Shown: positions 45,316-57,494 of the stretch, in pieces | How the letters are laid out: each line of letters starts with the position of its first letter | Numbering within the stretch: position 1 is the stretch's first letter | Notes under the pieces: generated by a model | Database searches by the model: none | What the model saw: the letters and a program-made list of their open reading frames with translations, nothing else | What the model was told of the DNA's origin: nothing | Program-made: the position numbers and the translations under genes | NCBI GenBank assembly: GCA_000827495.1 | Contig: KN817562.1 | Location: 49,037 to 113,036, forward strand | Reading direction: 5' to 3' | DNA from: Hypholoma sublateritium FD-334 SS-4 | Taxonomy: Eukaryota; Basidiomycota; Agaricomycetes; Agaricales; Strophariaceae | DNA length: 64,000 nt

Positions 45316-46053
45316 TATCCCGGGCAGAACTTGTAGATTCAGAAGCACGAATAACTGTGAATAAAACATTATATATATAATTTAGAGCACATTTATTTCA
45401 TTTATCGATACAGTTTTAGCGTCGCGGACTGCATTCCGTTTATTTTCCAGATGCTGAGCTCGGTTTACGTAAGTACCGTGCTCGCGCAGCAGACGTCTCC
45501 TCCTCGACTTGCTCCCTTACCTCGGGACGCAACGCAACCCCCTCGCACCATCGCCACCTTGAAGACTCCCCCACCGCCTGATCGCTCCCCGCCACCGCAC
45601 CGCGCGTTATCGCCTTTATCAGACTGCACCAGCTCTTCCTACAGTGCGCGCCCGCCCCTCGCACTCCCCCTCTGCTCACCCGCCCTATCCCATGCCGTGG
45701 TCTCGTAGCATCGCAACCCCCAACGCCCATGGACAACAGGAGCCCCACGCTCTTCTGAATTCCCGCTGAGAATCGCGTTTCCGGGCGGAAACGCTGGGAA
45801 AGCGAAATAAAATCGCACTGGAAAATTCTGCATATGCAAATTTCGATACCTGTGGGATGTATTTTTTGGGTCATATGCGCTCAATTCTTGCACAACTGCA
45901 TAGCGTCGAGTAGAGATGCAAAAACGCGTTGGTCTTTCGCATCGCTTTACATTTAGCGTTGAAAGCTGTGCTACTTGACACACGAACTACACACGTGTCA
46001 ACACGTTCAGAGGTAGAATCACCCTTCGTCTTAAGTTCCACTATCTCACCCCC
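45316..46053. other. Spacer between NACHT genes F and G
   Basis: A/T-rich 3' region of F, a C-rich stretch at 45.5-45.7 kb, then the promoter of G. TACTTGACACACGAACTACA near 45973 may be a diverged form of the D/E/F promoter block. Confidence 0.4.
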
Positions 46054-48000
46054 ATGCCAGAGCTGTCTCAGCCCGCTCGACCGGAACTCTACCAGCATAC
46101 CGATTACTTTAGAAATGCACGGAACTTTGTGGTGCACTCGAGCACTTTCACGAGCGTTAGCGAGACAAAGCGTAAGTAAAACCAAAGGCACTGCAGTATT
46201 CAATGTGCCGCTGATCCCGATTTTTCCAGCTCATAAAGACGGCTTTCAAATACTTCAGGACCACGTCGCCCCTGCGGCCTTCCATAATTCCAAGCAGCGC
46301 GTTGACCCCCCGCGCTGCCACCCACGCACGCGGGAAGCTGTGCTCGAGGAGCTGTTTGACTGGATTGTGGGTAGCATGCCGCGGAAGGCCTGGATTACGT
46401 GGCTCAATGGCGCGGCGGGGGCGGGGAAGTCTGCGATCTGCCAATCCGTGGCGGAGATGTGCATATGGCGGGGCATCAAGGTCGCGAGTTTCTTTTTCTT
46501 CCACACTGACGCCACGCGAAACACGGTCGACCCAGTTGTCGCGACGCTGGCTTATCAGATCATCCAGCTCCTCCCAGAAACGAAGGATTCCATTGTGCAC
46601 GCTGTGGAATCGCACCCCTTGATCTTCGAGCAGACGCTTGCGACGCAGCTGGAAGTTCTCATCGTGGCTCCCATCCGTCGCCTCCCAACATCGGATATGT
46701 GCTCGGCTCTGTTGCTTATCGTAGATGGTGTCGACGAGTGCACAGGCGCCAGCGTGCAGATGGACCTAATCCACACATTCGCCGAGCTGCTCCAGAAGAG
46801 AGACCTTCCACTCCTTATCCTTTTCGGCAGCCGCCGCGAAAGCCAGATCCAGATGGCGTTCAATGCGCGGGACATGGACGGAATCCTCAAGCAGCTACCA
46901 CTGGACTATGACTACCACGCACAAGAGGACATTCAGCGTTTCCTTGTCGAGCGCTTCGACAATATCAAGCGGAGCCATCCGCTGCGACGGCGCCTCGGGG
47001 CGGCGTGGCCCGCGGCAGAGCATGTGCAGGAGATCGTCCAGAAGTCATCTGGGCAGTTCGTATACGCCGCGGTCGTTATCAGATTCGTATCTATACCATC
47101 ATGCAATCCTTCGACGCAGTTGGACATAGTGCGTGGCCTGCGCCCCGCCGGGCGCGCGACACCATTTGCGGAGCTCGACGCACTTTACCGCCTCATCTTC
47201 TCGCACGTGGACGATATCGCGACTGCGCTTGGGATCGTTGTCTACGCCCTGCTCATACCCTCTTACCATATCCAGGAAGTTTTCTCGTTCTTCGGCATCA
47301 CGGATGACGATGGGGAGAGTATATTGGCCCAATTGTCATCGGTCCTGTCCTGCGATATGGATCGAGGAAAGATTATTTTTCACCACGCGTCGCTTCCCGA
47401 CTTCTTGTGGGACAAGGAAAGATCGCTGGAGTACTGTATCTCCAATATCTCCGCTGATCTGTCTATAAAATGGTTCCGAAACGCAGCCTCTGGTCGTTAT
47501 AAGGATCTTTCGATATACAACGTAGGCAAGTAACCGCTTCATATTAAACCATTTATCATTGACTTATCGCACATTGTCTTTATCAGAAGACCAAATTTTG
47601 AACGTAGTCATTTTCCTTCGCAGCGCAAAATCCAGTCCCGATCTGCGTGCGATGCTTCTGGAATACATACCTTCCCGAACCCCTTCGCTGTATGCCTGGG
47701 ATTCTGCTCCAATGGTTGCCCTAAAACACATCCGCCAAATGGTACGCACCCCTTCACTTCATCGGGCTGTATCACTGACATTTTCTGTAGGACTTTGGCG
47801 ATGATGGGGAAGTCTACCGCACCGTGTCTGACCGTATGGTCCAATATGTGAAAAGCGCGTTCCCCCATTTAGTGCCATCCCTCACGTCGTCCCAAGACAA
47901 TACGCTCGAGCCAGCAGGATCGTCCGCTCCGGAAAAGTCGTCAATATGGTCGCGGCTCAGTACATGGGTCCAGAGGAAGCGCATGGCCAACGGCGCGTGA
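46054..48000 (+). CDS. NACHT protein G (minimal NLR) with a GC-AG intron
   Basis: Exons 46054-46171, 46230-47525, 47587-47741 and 47791-48000 give 592 codons. The N-terminal motif is degenerate: DYFRNARNF and VVHSSTFTSV, with the Gly-Gly pair lost. The ATPase core looks intact: GAAGAGKS near residue 100, FFFFHTDATRN, LLLIVDGVDEC, LFGSRRE and HHASLPDFL. The second intron has no usable GT donor in the right phase; the site GTAG/GCAAGT (splitting at 47525/47526) matches the known GC-AG consensus, restores phase 1 and makes exon 3 exactly 155 bases. Exon 4 begins DFGDDGEVYRTVSDRMVQY and ends SRLSTWVQRKRMANGA, a variant of the basic tail. Last of the four co-oriented genes D-G; repeats follow immediately. 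Confidence 0.88.
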
Positions 48001-48010
48001 TTCTTCGTCC

Positions 48011-49600
48011 GTGCTACCGAGCACGGCGGGGGTGGGGCGTCGAGGTATGAAAGGGCATAACGCATCGTAATCGACCTCACGGCAGCGGAACGCCCGGCGC
48101 GTGCGTGCGTCCACGGCGGCGCGCGGCGCATGGGTATCCAGCGCCCTTCCGCAGACCAACACAAAAATATCCGTTCTCGCGTCCATCCTATTTCCAGCGC
48201 AGACGGCGCCCGCCCCTCCTTCTCTCGCTGAGCGCCACACAGCCTTCGCGAGGGGCGCCCAGGGAATCGTACGCCGCGACGCGTCGAAATACAGCGCCCG
48301 CCGCTGCACGCACCGCCGCGCCGCGTTCCGCTGGCCGGGAGGTGTACAGATACAGCGCAGCGGGTGCGCTCGCCTCGTCGATATAATGAGGCCCATGGAG
48401 AGAATGTGCTGCGGCGCGCGGACGAGGCGGAGGCGGTGGATGCTGTGCGCGCGTCAAAGAGCTGCGAGAGGCTGGCGCATAGGGCAGGACATGGCGAGAC
48501 AGCCTTGCGTGCAGACACCGTGCACCCAAAGCTTCTCCGCTGTGCGGCGTGGTCCGTGCGCATGCACGGGGCGGGGTACAGGCGGATGCGCGCACGGTGC
48601 AATACCGCAGGCATCGCATGCGCGGGAGACAGCGCGTGCGGAACCTGCGATAGGAGCGGTACACAGGGCGGCTGCGGTGGTGGAGGAATGTAGACGCGTC
48701 AGCGCGGCGGAGGATCGATGGGTCCGCGCGGCGGGATGCGAAGCGGAGGGGCGGTGGAAGCGGCGATGCGTGTCATCGTGGTAACGCGAAGCGATATCGG
48801 CGGAGGGGGATGTGGGAGAGCTCTAGAGGAGCGGCGGCGGTGAACAGATGCAGGCGCATGGGCGCGATAATGGACGGACATGCGACGGCCAGGCGGTGCA
48901 GGCAGGCAGGAGACTGGAAGCAGGAGAGGCGGACACGGAGCGTGGGACGCGGCCGGAAGGCGGGGGCTGGACTCGGAGCGATTACGCGCGATGGCGTCGT
49001 GGGGAGCGGCGAGGTGGGGAGCGGCGCGTGGCAGACGGGATGCGCACGCTGCGCAGGCGCGGCTCGACGAAGTTGGAAGCCGGAGATAGCGCGTTGGGCC
49101 GTGATGGGAGCGGCATATCGAGGGAGGTGTGAGTTGCAGTGCTCGCGGAAGGGTGCCTGCAGCGGACGACGGGAGCGGTACGGCGGCGGGCTTGGGTTCA
49201 GAAGACACGCGCGTCGCACATCGCGGCAAAGAAGGAAGTCTGGGAGGTGCGAAAGCTGTAGATAGAACGGCCATTTCTGTGTCAGAGAGGCGTCAGCCAT
49301 ACGCGAGTCGAGGTCGTCGCTGAGAAAAGAGACAACGGAAGGGGCGCGGGAGACTTCAGCATGCCGATATCGAGACGTCGAAGGCGGCTGGGGCGGCAAC
49401 GCTTGGGTTCTCAGGAGCGCGAGAGGAGAGCCAGAGAGGCGCGTTCCGCGCAGAGAAATATACGAAAGGACGTGTGGGCTGAAGGCGGGCGAGAGCGGAA
49501 CGCAGCGCCTGCAGAGCGCAGTTCAAGTCGGCGGGCCACGTAATCCATCCCCATGACATCATAGCGACGTGCCGGCCCATACACCCCTTTCGACGCCGCC
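48011..49600 (-). repeat. Unclassified GC-rich repeat family, minus copy (about 1.6 kb)
   Basis: Landmarks in window order: TACCGAGCAC (48015-48024), CTGAGCGCC (48228-48236), GCGCCCAGGGAATCGT (48255-48270), GGTCCGTGCGCATGCAC (48551-48567), GGCCACGTAATC (49534-49545), TGACATCA (49554-49561). The same order occurs at 57.5-59.0 kb. No domain is seen in the Arg/Ser/Pro-rich frames of either strand. Confidence 0.65.
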
Positions 49601-50042
49601 GAAGCGCCCGTAGCCTCCCCGCGCTCACCGCAAGTGCCAGGGTAATCGTAGCGGTCAGCTCTGTCGATAAATACACGGAGAGATATGCATGCGATGAGGG
49701 GCCAAAATCCACGATGAACACGGTCATGCGCGTATATAAGCATCAGTCCGTCTGGGTCCTGGATACCATTTTCTGAGACGTTTTCACGCTGGTGCATCGA
49801 CACAGGACGACGGCGAGATCCGGAACTGCCGTGTCCGTTATCCTGAGGTCCCCCAATCATTTAAGTTTTATTTAAGCGTCGCGGTTCGCCCTCCTGTGAG
49901 CACAAGGCGGATACTAAAAGCCGAAAATGAAATCGTTCTGCCGCCCCGCGCGCACCTTTAGCACGCGAATCCGTCAATGGAAAGGTTTCATTTGGTGCGC
50001 TTGCGGCTGTCACTTAATGTATGACTTGTTCTGTGAACAGAT

Positions 50043-50432
50043 GTTGATGAGCCCGCGCTCACGCCAGCCACGAAATTCGACGAAGTTCAAAAACGTCACA
50101 TGACTCGTTCCCGCGCTCCCACTGCCTCTCGACGCCCGCCCATACATAAGCGCCGGCGCGCGTTTCAGCCTCAAAAGTTCAACCTCCTTTGCTCTATTCA
50201 TAAAGTTCAACCTCCTTTCACTGTTGCCCCTCACTGATACACCAGCACATTGCATATTCCCTCCAACATGGATATAGACGCCCATATTTAGTACGTACCT
50301 CATGCTCTCCCTCTCGCCCGCCTTTTCTTGTTTACTTTTTCTTGAAATATTTCCGGTTTCATATTTGCAACACTCTACTTACCCAGCCTCCTCCTTCTTT
50401 ACCATATGGTCATTCGATTTTTATCTACAAAT
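50043..50432 (+). repeat. Dispersed repeat R2, copy 1
   Basis: Runs from GTTGATGAGCCCGCGCTCAC through TTTTCTTGAAATATTTCC and a CATATTTGC/CATTTTTGC-like stretch to ACCATATGGTCAT and ATCTACAAAT; the same sequence lies at 63509-64000. It includes a short open frame ATGGATATAGACGCCCATAT ending TTTAG, conserved between copies, which might be a first exon. Function unknown. Confidence 0.75.
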
Positions 50433-50651
50433 TAGAGTACACAAAGTAGGTATGAAAACTCTGTAGAATCATGTACAAAAAAAAAATCAAGAAGAACAAT
50501 TCATTATGCTCTAATTTCGTCGTTTTACCTCTCGTACTCGCTCTCGCCCTCGTATACATATCGTCACATACCATCGTCACACACCAGCGCCAGCTCATGT
50601 GCGCACCGTCATGTGTACGCTCCTCCGCGCTCGAACCCGTTCGGCGGTGCA

Positions 50652-50730
50652 GGCCGGCCCGTGCACCCGTCGCGAAGCGCGCACGCCCGCATCCCGACTC
50701 CATGACGCGCTCACGCATTCGGGCGGTTAT
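50652..50730 (-). repeat. Fragment of the GC-rich repeat family
   Basis: GGCCGGCCCGTGCACCCGTC, CGCGAAGCG, CCCGCATCCCGAC and CGCTCACGC follow the order of the inverse of the 31.6-kb copy. The TGACGTCA and ACGTGGCC parts are not present. Confidence 0.5.
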
Positions 50731-51739
50731 GCAGAGCAGCCAATACAGAGCACCTGTGGGAATCTGTTTATGCAACGTATGCGCCCGTCGAGATATCATT
50801 ATCTGAGCTCCTCAAGCGGCTGCGTGCTGTAGTAGGTTTACAAATGACGGAAGGGCCACTATATACGTGTCATCAGATCTGTGTGCCTGTCAGTGAAATA
50901 ATTCTGTGCAGTGAGGTTCTGGGTTCTGCGCAGGTGTCTGGTGCGTGCGGGAGAGTAGTTATTAGTCCCTATGTAGTGACAAGCGGCATAAATAGTACGA
51001 GGTGACAGGTATACATCCCAGGACGAGAATGAATACGGTCGGCGCAGCTGGGAAACGGGGAATGTAGCGAGCCATCGTTCCTCCGCCTGAGACGCAGAAT
51101 AGATCCAGCGAAGTGTGGAGAGCGAACCATACACATTGTTTGCGTATCTACAGCCAAGCACCGACTGCTCAAGCAGATATTACACCATAAACAGTTCCCA
51201 CTCGGTATCGCGCTCCAGGTGACCGAGAAACAAATCGCGCTGCCCACGCGTTCCCGCTGTTCCCCCAGACACCACGCCCCTCACCTCGTCCGCGCTTAAC
51301 ACCGACGCCTAGGACGCGCTTAATGGAGGGTACGCTACCTGCAGCGCGGACCCATAGACGATACCCCGCGACCACGAGCACGCAGCCGCCTCGCGAGCTC
51401 TGAACATCCCTCTATTATGGGTGTCTCCAAGTCATTGAATAATTCGCCCCTCTGCGAGCACAGATACTGACACGGAGGAGCTGGACACCGCATCCAGGAA
51501 AAAGAAAGGCGCACACGACAGGCGGCGGCGGCGGATGGCCCGCGTCGATCTCGGTGACAAACCAACTCAGCGCATCACCGTCTTTGAAGCACGACGGTGA
51601 CGCAGTGCGCCGCTCCCCGCGCGCAGTGTACCGTCGTCTGCATGTCTCACCGCAGCGCGCCGGGCGCGCGTGCACCTCCTCCACAGCGCACATGCAGCCG
51701 CCGGTGACGGATACTGCTCGCGCCGGGCCGTCGTAGGCG
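50731..51739. other. GC-rich noncoding sequence
   Basis: No gene supported. Minus-strand frames over 51.4-52.3 kb are long only because of composition. Confidence 0.4.
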
Positions 51740-53000
51740 GGAGGTTCAGATGCGCAGCAGCGGGCGCTTGGATATGACGTGGCGAGCTGAAGCGCACGGA
51801 GACGGTGTGCCGCGCACGGAAGAGCGTTCCCCGTATATTCATGCGGCGTGCGCGCTGGTGCACGGGCGAGGCGGCGGAGGCACGGCGCGCTTCGAAGATC
51901 AGAAAGAGGCTGGCGCACAGCACGCGCTGCTCCGGGAGCGGACGGCGTGCACCCAGTGTTCCTCGGCGGCGCCGGCTCGTCGCGTGAAGCCCAGCACGAC
52001 ATATACGGCGTGTGCGTCTCGCAACGCGACGGCGAAGCGGCGGATTCAGGACGCGCATTGTAGATCTGCGAAAGGCGGGAGCGCAGCGGGGCGAGACAGC
52101 TCCGCGTGCGGACAGCGTGCATCCAGAGAAGCTCGGCGGCGCGGCCTGGTCGGTGCGCATGCACCGAGCGGGATGCCCCCGCCTGGGTGTACAGTGCAGT
52201 ACCAATGCTATAGAGAAGCGGCGGGCGGGCGGGGATGTATGCGCGTGGGCGGCGGTGAACAGAGTGTGCGCGGCGTGATGCGCAGGCCAACGGCGGGCGG
52301 GCGCGTAAGTGCTATAGAGAAGCTGCGCGGTGGACGGATGCAGGCGGGTGGGCACGGCGGCGGCTGGACGGGAGTGCGGGAGGATGCGGTGCTGCAGGTC
52401 GGCGATGGGCCATTGTACGTGGACGAACGCGGGAGGCGCGGGGAGAGATGACGCGCGCCATCATCGCGGGGAGCGGCGAGAGAGCGTGTATGGAGCGCTG
52501 ATGGAAAGCGCGGTCCGTAGGAGGGGGATGGCGACCTTCGCGGACAGAGCGAGGCGTGGGTGCTACGGCGCGGGCAGCGGGAGACACACACCGTACAGGC
52601 GCGGCGGGATGAGGTTGGGCCTGGGTGATAGCGCGATGGGAGGGCATGTCGAGGGTCCTGGGTGATGCGACGGCTGTTGATAGCACGGGTCAGCTGTGGA
52701 AAAGTCGTGGTGGTGAGGGCGCACCGCACTTTGAAAGGAGACATACGGTGCAGAAGGGGGTTCAGCGTGACAGCAGAGCTGGAGAGCGCCTTGTACATGG
52801 GTCCTAAGGAGCGCCAGAAGGGCGACGCGTTGCTGGTCGAGGATGCGCGACAGCGGAGCGCGGAACCTGGGTGGAGGGGCAGAGCAGACGCGCTGCGACG
52901 CGCATAAGGGAGACGGCCACGTACTGTGTCCTGATTACGTCATACTCCGGCCCGCGGATACCACGCGAAGCGCCCGCATCCCGACCTCCACGCCTCCGCT
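51740..53000 (-). repeat. Unclassified GC-rich repeat family, minus copy
   Basis: GGTCGGTGCGCATGCAC (52148-52164), GGCCACGTA (52915-52923), TTACGTCA (52935-52942), GCGAAGCGCCCGCATCCCGA (52962-52981) and CGCTCACGCATTATATTCAA (from 52992) match the inverse of the 31.6-kb copy. The left boundary is not defined. Confidence 0.6.
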
Positions 53001-54714
53001 CACGCATTATATTCAACAAAAAGACAAAGTGCCTGTAGTTAGGCTCATTGGAATTGAATTTGCCCGTCGATATATAGTTATATGGAACGTTCAAGCGACT
53101 GTGTGGTTTTCACGCTGATCTTTCCGATACAGCGCGATACAATTAAAACATGATAGACCATGCCTGCGCTGCCGTCTCTTTCAACCTGGCTACCCCAAAA
53201 GATTCAATTATAATAAAAGCACCCTTTAAAATCCCCTGCTGTCGAACGCATAACTTGTACGACAGCGCATTCACGCTCCAGGTTTGAAACCAGGCTTGAA
53301 AAAGACGGAAGTCTTGAACAAAATTATAATAACATGACGTACAGTTGTACATAATTTCCTAAACGTCTCTAGACCACGTACAAGACATAATGCATAAAGG
53401 TGGAATTATATACGGTGTACTCGTTCATTTTCTCATCGCACCCCAGCTCCACTACGTAGGCATCGTTCCGCAGCCCGCTCGCGCATACGGAGGCCCTCGG
53501 AGGATTACGGCTGCAACGAGCATAAATTCTCGGTGTGGACACCGTGAACCCGAGCTGCTAGACAGTATCACGGTGAAATAAAGGGTGTTTTTATAATGAT
53601 CCGCTCTCACCCGCACAGGGGGACGAGTGCGTCGCAACAAATTTCAGCTCTGTACATGGAGGCACGCCCGGACCGCGACACATAAAACTCCTCCCTGTAT
53701 CCCATTCTCTGGTCCGTGGCGTGCTATGCTCCAAGCAGCATTTGCCTCCCTGACGTAACTTTCCACCTTGCCGCGTCTGCACATATCTAACGCCACGCGC
53801 GCCGCGCCCTGTCTCGCCCACACTCCCCGCTTCGCCGTACGCTACATCGTCCGCCGTCCATAAGCGAGTCTATCTGCCCCCTTGCTTTCTCCCCGCGGCG
53901 TCAAAACACACTATTCCCTAGCCGAACCACTGCCCACGTCCCCCAATCGCGTTGTCCCGTGCTCCGCTGTCCTTCAGCACTTCAGCAGCTGTCTCCCCTC
54001 TCCCCTCCGTTCCTAGGATCGTGCTGTGCCTGCACCATTTGGTCTCCGGGCCCGCTCCTCAGTGCCCGCAGCTACCTATTCACCGCACGGCGAAGGCTCG
54101 CCTGCACGTCGCCGTGTATTCAAGACACCACACTACAATGGCACACGCTACCTATCCCTGTTCCTCCAGCGCTGCGTAACTCCGCCGGGAAATTCTGCCT
54201 TCTTCCGCACAGAGCGTGCGGCTGTGGGGGAGGGGAGATGTGCAGCGGTTAGGGCCTGGGCGGAGAATGGGGCGGAAGCAAAACCATGCATGTCTGCGGA
54301 CACATGTTGCACGCATTAGCGCCTGACGCAGACGGATGCACACGCACTGCCCGTGCAGCGCGTCCCTCTGTGCGTATAGATCCGCGTCGCGAGGGGCGTA
54401 CGGGAATATAGAGAGCAGCGGAAAGAGCCTGCGGCGAAATCATGTCGGGTGTTCCATCGCCAGAATTTCGTGGGCCGCACGGCGTGCTTTGTCGATGACC
54501 CTGGGGGCACCGCGCTTCTCACACTAGGCTATCTGTGGGCACTAATTATACCGGCGAGCAGTCGAATGCACATATCATTGCTGATGTGTCACTCAAACTT
54601 CAGAGTTCGACATCGACATCATTAAAATAAAATAAAATGAAATGAAATATGATAGTTCTGTAGCATATCAACGTAAAAGTAAGCAATCAAAAATTATAGT
54701 ACTACTGGTTGTTT
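53001..54714. other. Intergenic, no gene supported
   Basis: A/T-balanced to 53.6 kb, then C-rich to 54.5 kb. Short frames only, none with a domain. Confidence 0.45.
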
Positions 54715-56992
54715 CTAGGTACGAGAGCGGCCCCATTTTCTGAGCCACATTTTGATTCTCGATACTAATGCCCTCTTGTTCGGGAGAGATGTTTCCTGTG
54801 GAAATGCCTCCGAAGACGGTGGAATTACGTCTACAATCCCATGAGAATCTACAGTTGTCGAGACTATCCCGCCAGGCTGGCACACATTGTTCAATTGCGA
54901 TGAGGTCGGGGCCTCTGGTACCTCTTCAAGTTCAACATCGCCTACAGACGGTGATAGATGCACTCCACTCGGCGCTTCCATGGATAATGGGCTGGCTCGG
55001 GCATCAAATACAGATACCTCCATGGTCTCCTCTGATGCGGAATTTGTATTGGGGGTCCCTGCTTGTCTGTGTGACAGGTCTGCCTCCTCCTCGGCAACCA
55101 ACTGAGCCAGAATTTCATGCACAATAGGCACATTCTTAATAATTTCCACCTCCCTTGGAAATTCCATTTTGACATAGCGCAAAATGGTACTGAACAGACT
55201 GTTGTTGGTCTTCCCGCTGTCACCAAAGTCCTATGTGATTATGCAGATTCATTGAGTCCTCTGAAGTGTGGTTATGTAAAGAGATGCAGACCTACCATTC
55301 TAGAAATACCACCTAAAAACATCATCAGAAAATTCTGCATCCCATATACTGCCCTGGTCTGTGAGGGTGTATATGAGATCAGGCTCGCATACAACTCATC
55401 AGTCACTTCAGCGTGCAGCAGGATATAAGGCAGGGTACCATCCTGCTCCTCTACCATCAAGCGACATCAGATAATAGCATTTGAATGGTGGTACCTGCTA
55501 ACCGTATGGGATATCTCTGAAGCGCCCAGCCTCTGCTGCCTTGAACCAACGGATGCATAAGGGAGTAGCAAAGGTGTTTATGCAGTACTCTCCAGACCGC
55601 CCTTGGTCACAGAGGAAGTCTACAAGGGAAGCGTGACGAAAGGTGATTTCATATGCATCCAGCCCGAATTCATAGTGGATAAATTCACAGTGGATGACAG
55701 ATGCCAGGGGTGCCAATATGCTCAGAACATTGGCATCTTCATAATCAAAGAAACGGGCGACCACATCAACTCTTCTGCTATATGAAAATATCAAATATGC
55801 CAAGACATTGAGAGTTGCCAAAATATCTTCCACCTGGGCAAATATATGGCAATATAGTGCATCAAGTTGGGAAAATGGTGTGAGCCTTCCTGATGGACGT
55901 AAGCCACAAACGATTTCAAGTTGAATGGATGGATTGTAAATGGGGGCAGACAGGAAATCAATCACCACAGAGGCATAAATGAACTGGCCCGATGCCTTGT
56001 TGACAATTTTCTCGACATGGTCTGGCAAGGGCCAGTCTGTACTGAGTCTCTTGCCAAATGGATGTGTCTCCTTTATCTTGTCAAAGCTGTCATTAAGAAA
56101 GCGTATGATATCCTCTTCTGCATGGTAGTTGTCATCCAGTCGGAGCTGCATCAGGATTCCTTTCATGTCGCGGGGGTTGAACGCCATCACCAGCTGGTTC
56201 TCGCGCCGACTGCCAAACAGAACTATGAACGGGAGATTTTTGGCGCGCAGGATCTTGGCCATAGTGTGTATAAGGTTTGTCTGTGTATCTGCGCCATTGC
56301 ATTCGTCCACACCATCGATGATCAGAAGAAGCTTCAAAGCAGGGTCGGATAATTGAAGAAGACGGAGTGAGCGCACAATCAGCGTGTCGAGCTGCGCTTC
56401 AAATGACTGCTTGAATATCAAGGGATTTGACTCAATGGCCTCAACAATATTCTTCTTCGTCTCCGGGAGAAGCTGTATAATTTGGTACGCAAGTGTGGCG
56501 ATAAGAGGATCGATCGTGTTTCGTGTACTGTCGGTGCGAAAGAAGAAGAAGCTTGCGACCAAAATTCCGTGTAGGATACACCTCTCCGCTATTGACTGAC
56601 AGATCGCGGATTTTCCAGCTCCCGCGGCGCCGTTAAGCCACGCAATCCAGGTCTCTCGAGGAACGTTCCCAATAATCCATTCGAAAATCTCGTCGAGAAC
56701 GGCCTCGCGCGTGTGTTCGTGGCATCGCGGTGGATTGAAGCGCTCCTTCGAGTTATGGAAGGCCGCTGTGGCGACATTTTCCTGGAGTATCTGAAAGCCG
56801 TTTTTTTCAGCATATTGAGCTGTGAATTTAGCGGTCAGCAAGTAGAATCCCGTGTCAGCAGCTCTACCTACTCGTTGATTGGTGGACATTGAAGCTGTTT
56901 CCATATATCATGCTGTGTTCTGCATGGCTGAAGAATTCAGCGGTCTGCTGTAAGTGCGCTGGTGGATTAACGGGTTTAGACAATGTGGGCAT
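54715..56992 (-). CDS. NACHT protein H (minimal NLR), long C-terminus
   Basis: Exons in gene order 56992-56872, 56819-55503, 55450-55296 and 55230-54715 give 702 codons, the longest of the nine. The start MPTLSKPV resembles the MPxFSKP openings of E, F and I. The motif is EFFSHAEHS then MIYGNSF, lacking the Gly-Gly pair. GAAGAGKS near 101, FFFFRTDSTRN, LLLIIDGVDECNG and LFGSRRE are intact; HASLVDFL follows. The second intron has the donor GTTAGC, as in gene E. Exon 3 is 155 bases (DGTLPYILLHAEVTDELY). Exon 4 (172 codons) opens DFGDSGKTNNSLF, continues through a long acidic, probably disordered segment and ends SRIKMWLRKWGRSRT, the strongest basic Trp tail of the set. It is convergent with gene G across repeats and divergent from gene I. 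Confidence 0.9.
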
Positions 56993-57030
56993 GGGGGTGA
57001 GGATGGCAGGCGGTGGATTGGAGCCCTGTA

Positions 57031-57036
57031 CTTATA
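57031..57036 (-). promoter_or_regulatory. TATA-like box of NACHT gene H
   Basis: TATAAG on the minus strand, about 40 bases before the start codon. Position is plausible; sequence is a weak TATA box. Confidence 0.35.
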
Positions 57037-57494
57037 ACCTGCGTGTAGCACAGCGTTTGCACATCAGTACAAACGGGTGCTATGTAACGGCGGTTCGTTT
57101 ATTCCTGTCAGGTCAAGGCCGAGCGCTGATTAGTATGATTCGTCTTCAAACAAAACAAGTCGTTAAGAAAATATAAAAATTGAAATATATCCACAGAGGT
57201 CACTGGCTGTATTCGACACGTACGAGGTACAAGGATACACTTTGTGTAAGTAAGTGCAGCGAGCGCTGGTCAGATATAATCGTGTTCACCGCGTTGCGGC
57301 TGTGCGCCCGTGCACGGCCTGTCAGAAGCCAGATATCAAATATCACATCAAGTGAAGAAGAACGAAACAGAACAAGATCAGCCTTAGTTCTTTATCTGGA
57401 CGTAGCTAGACAGTGCGCGCCCCCTGCCATCATGCGGCAACGACAAGAAAGCACCGCCTCCATCGCAGTCGCTGGACAGCGCGAGCACAGGCAT
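57037..57494. other. Upstream region of NACHT gene H
   Basis: No gene supported. Probably promoter and spacer before the repeat copy. Confidence 0.4.

Noticed and set aside
45929..46229. Upstream in-frame extension of exon 2 of NACHT gene G, reading through intron 1
   Set aside because: The frame is open by chance; exon 1 in another frame carries the family start and motif, and standard splice sites join it to exon 2.
51415..52355. Minus-strand frames of 260-290 codons
   Set aside because: They fall inside the GC-rich repeat family; related copies at 48 and 58 kb do not keep a common protein frame.
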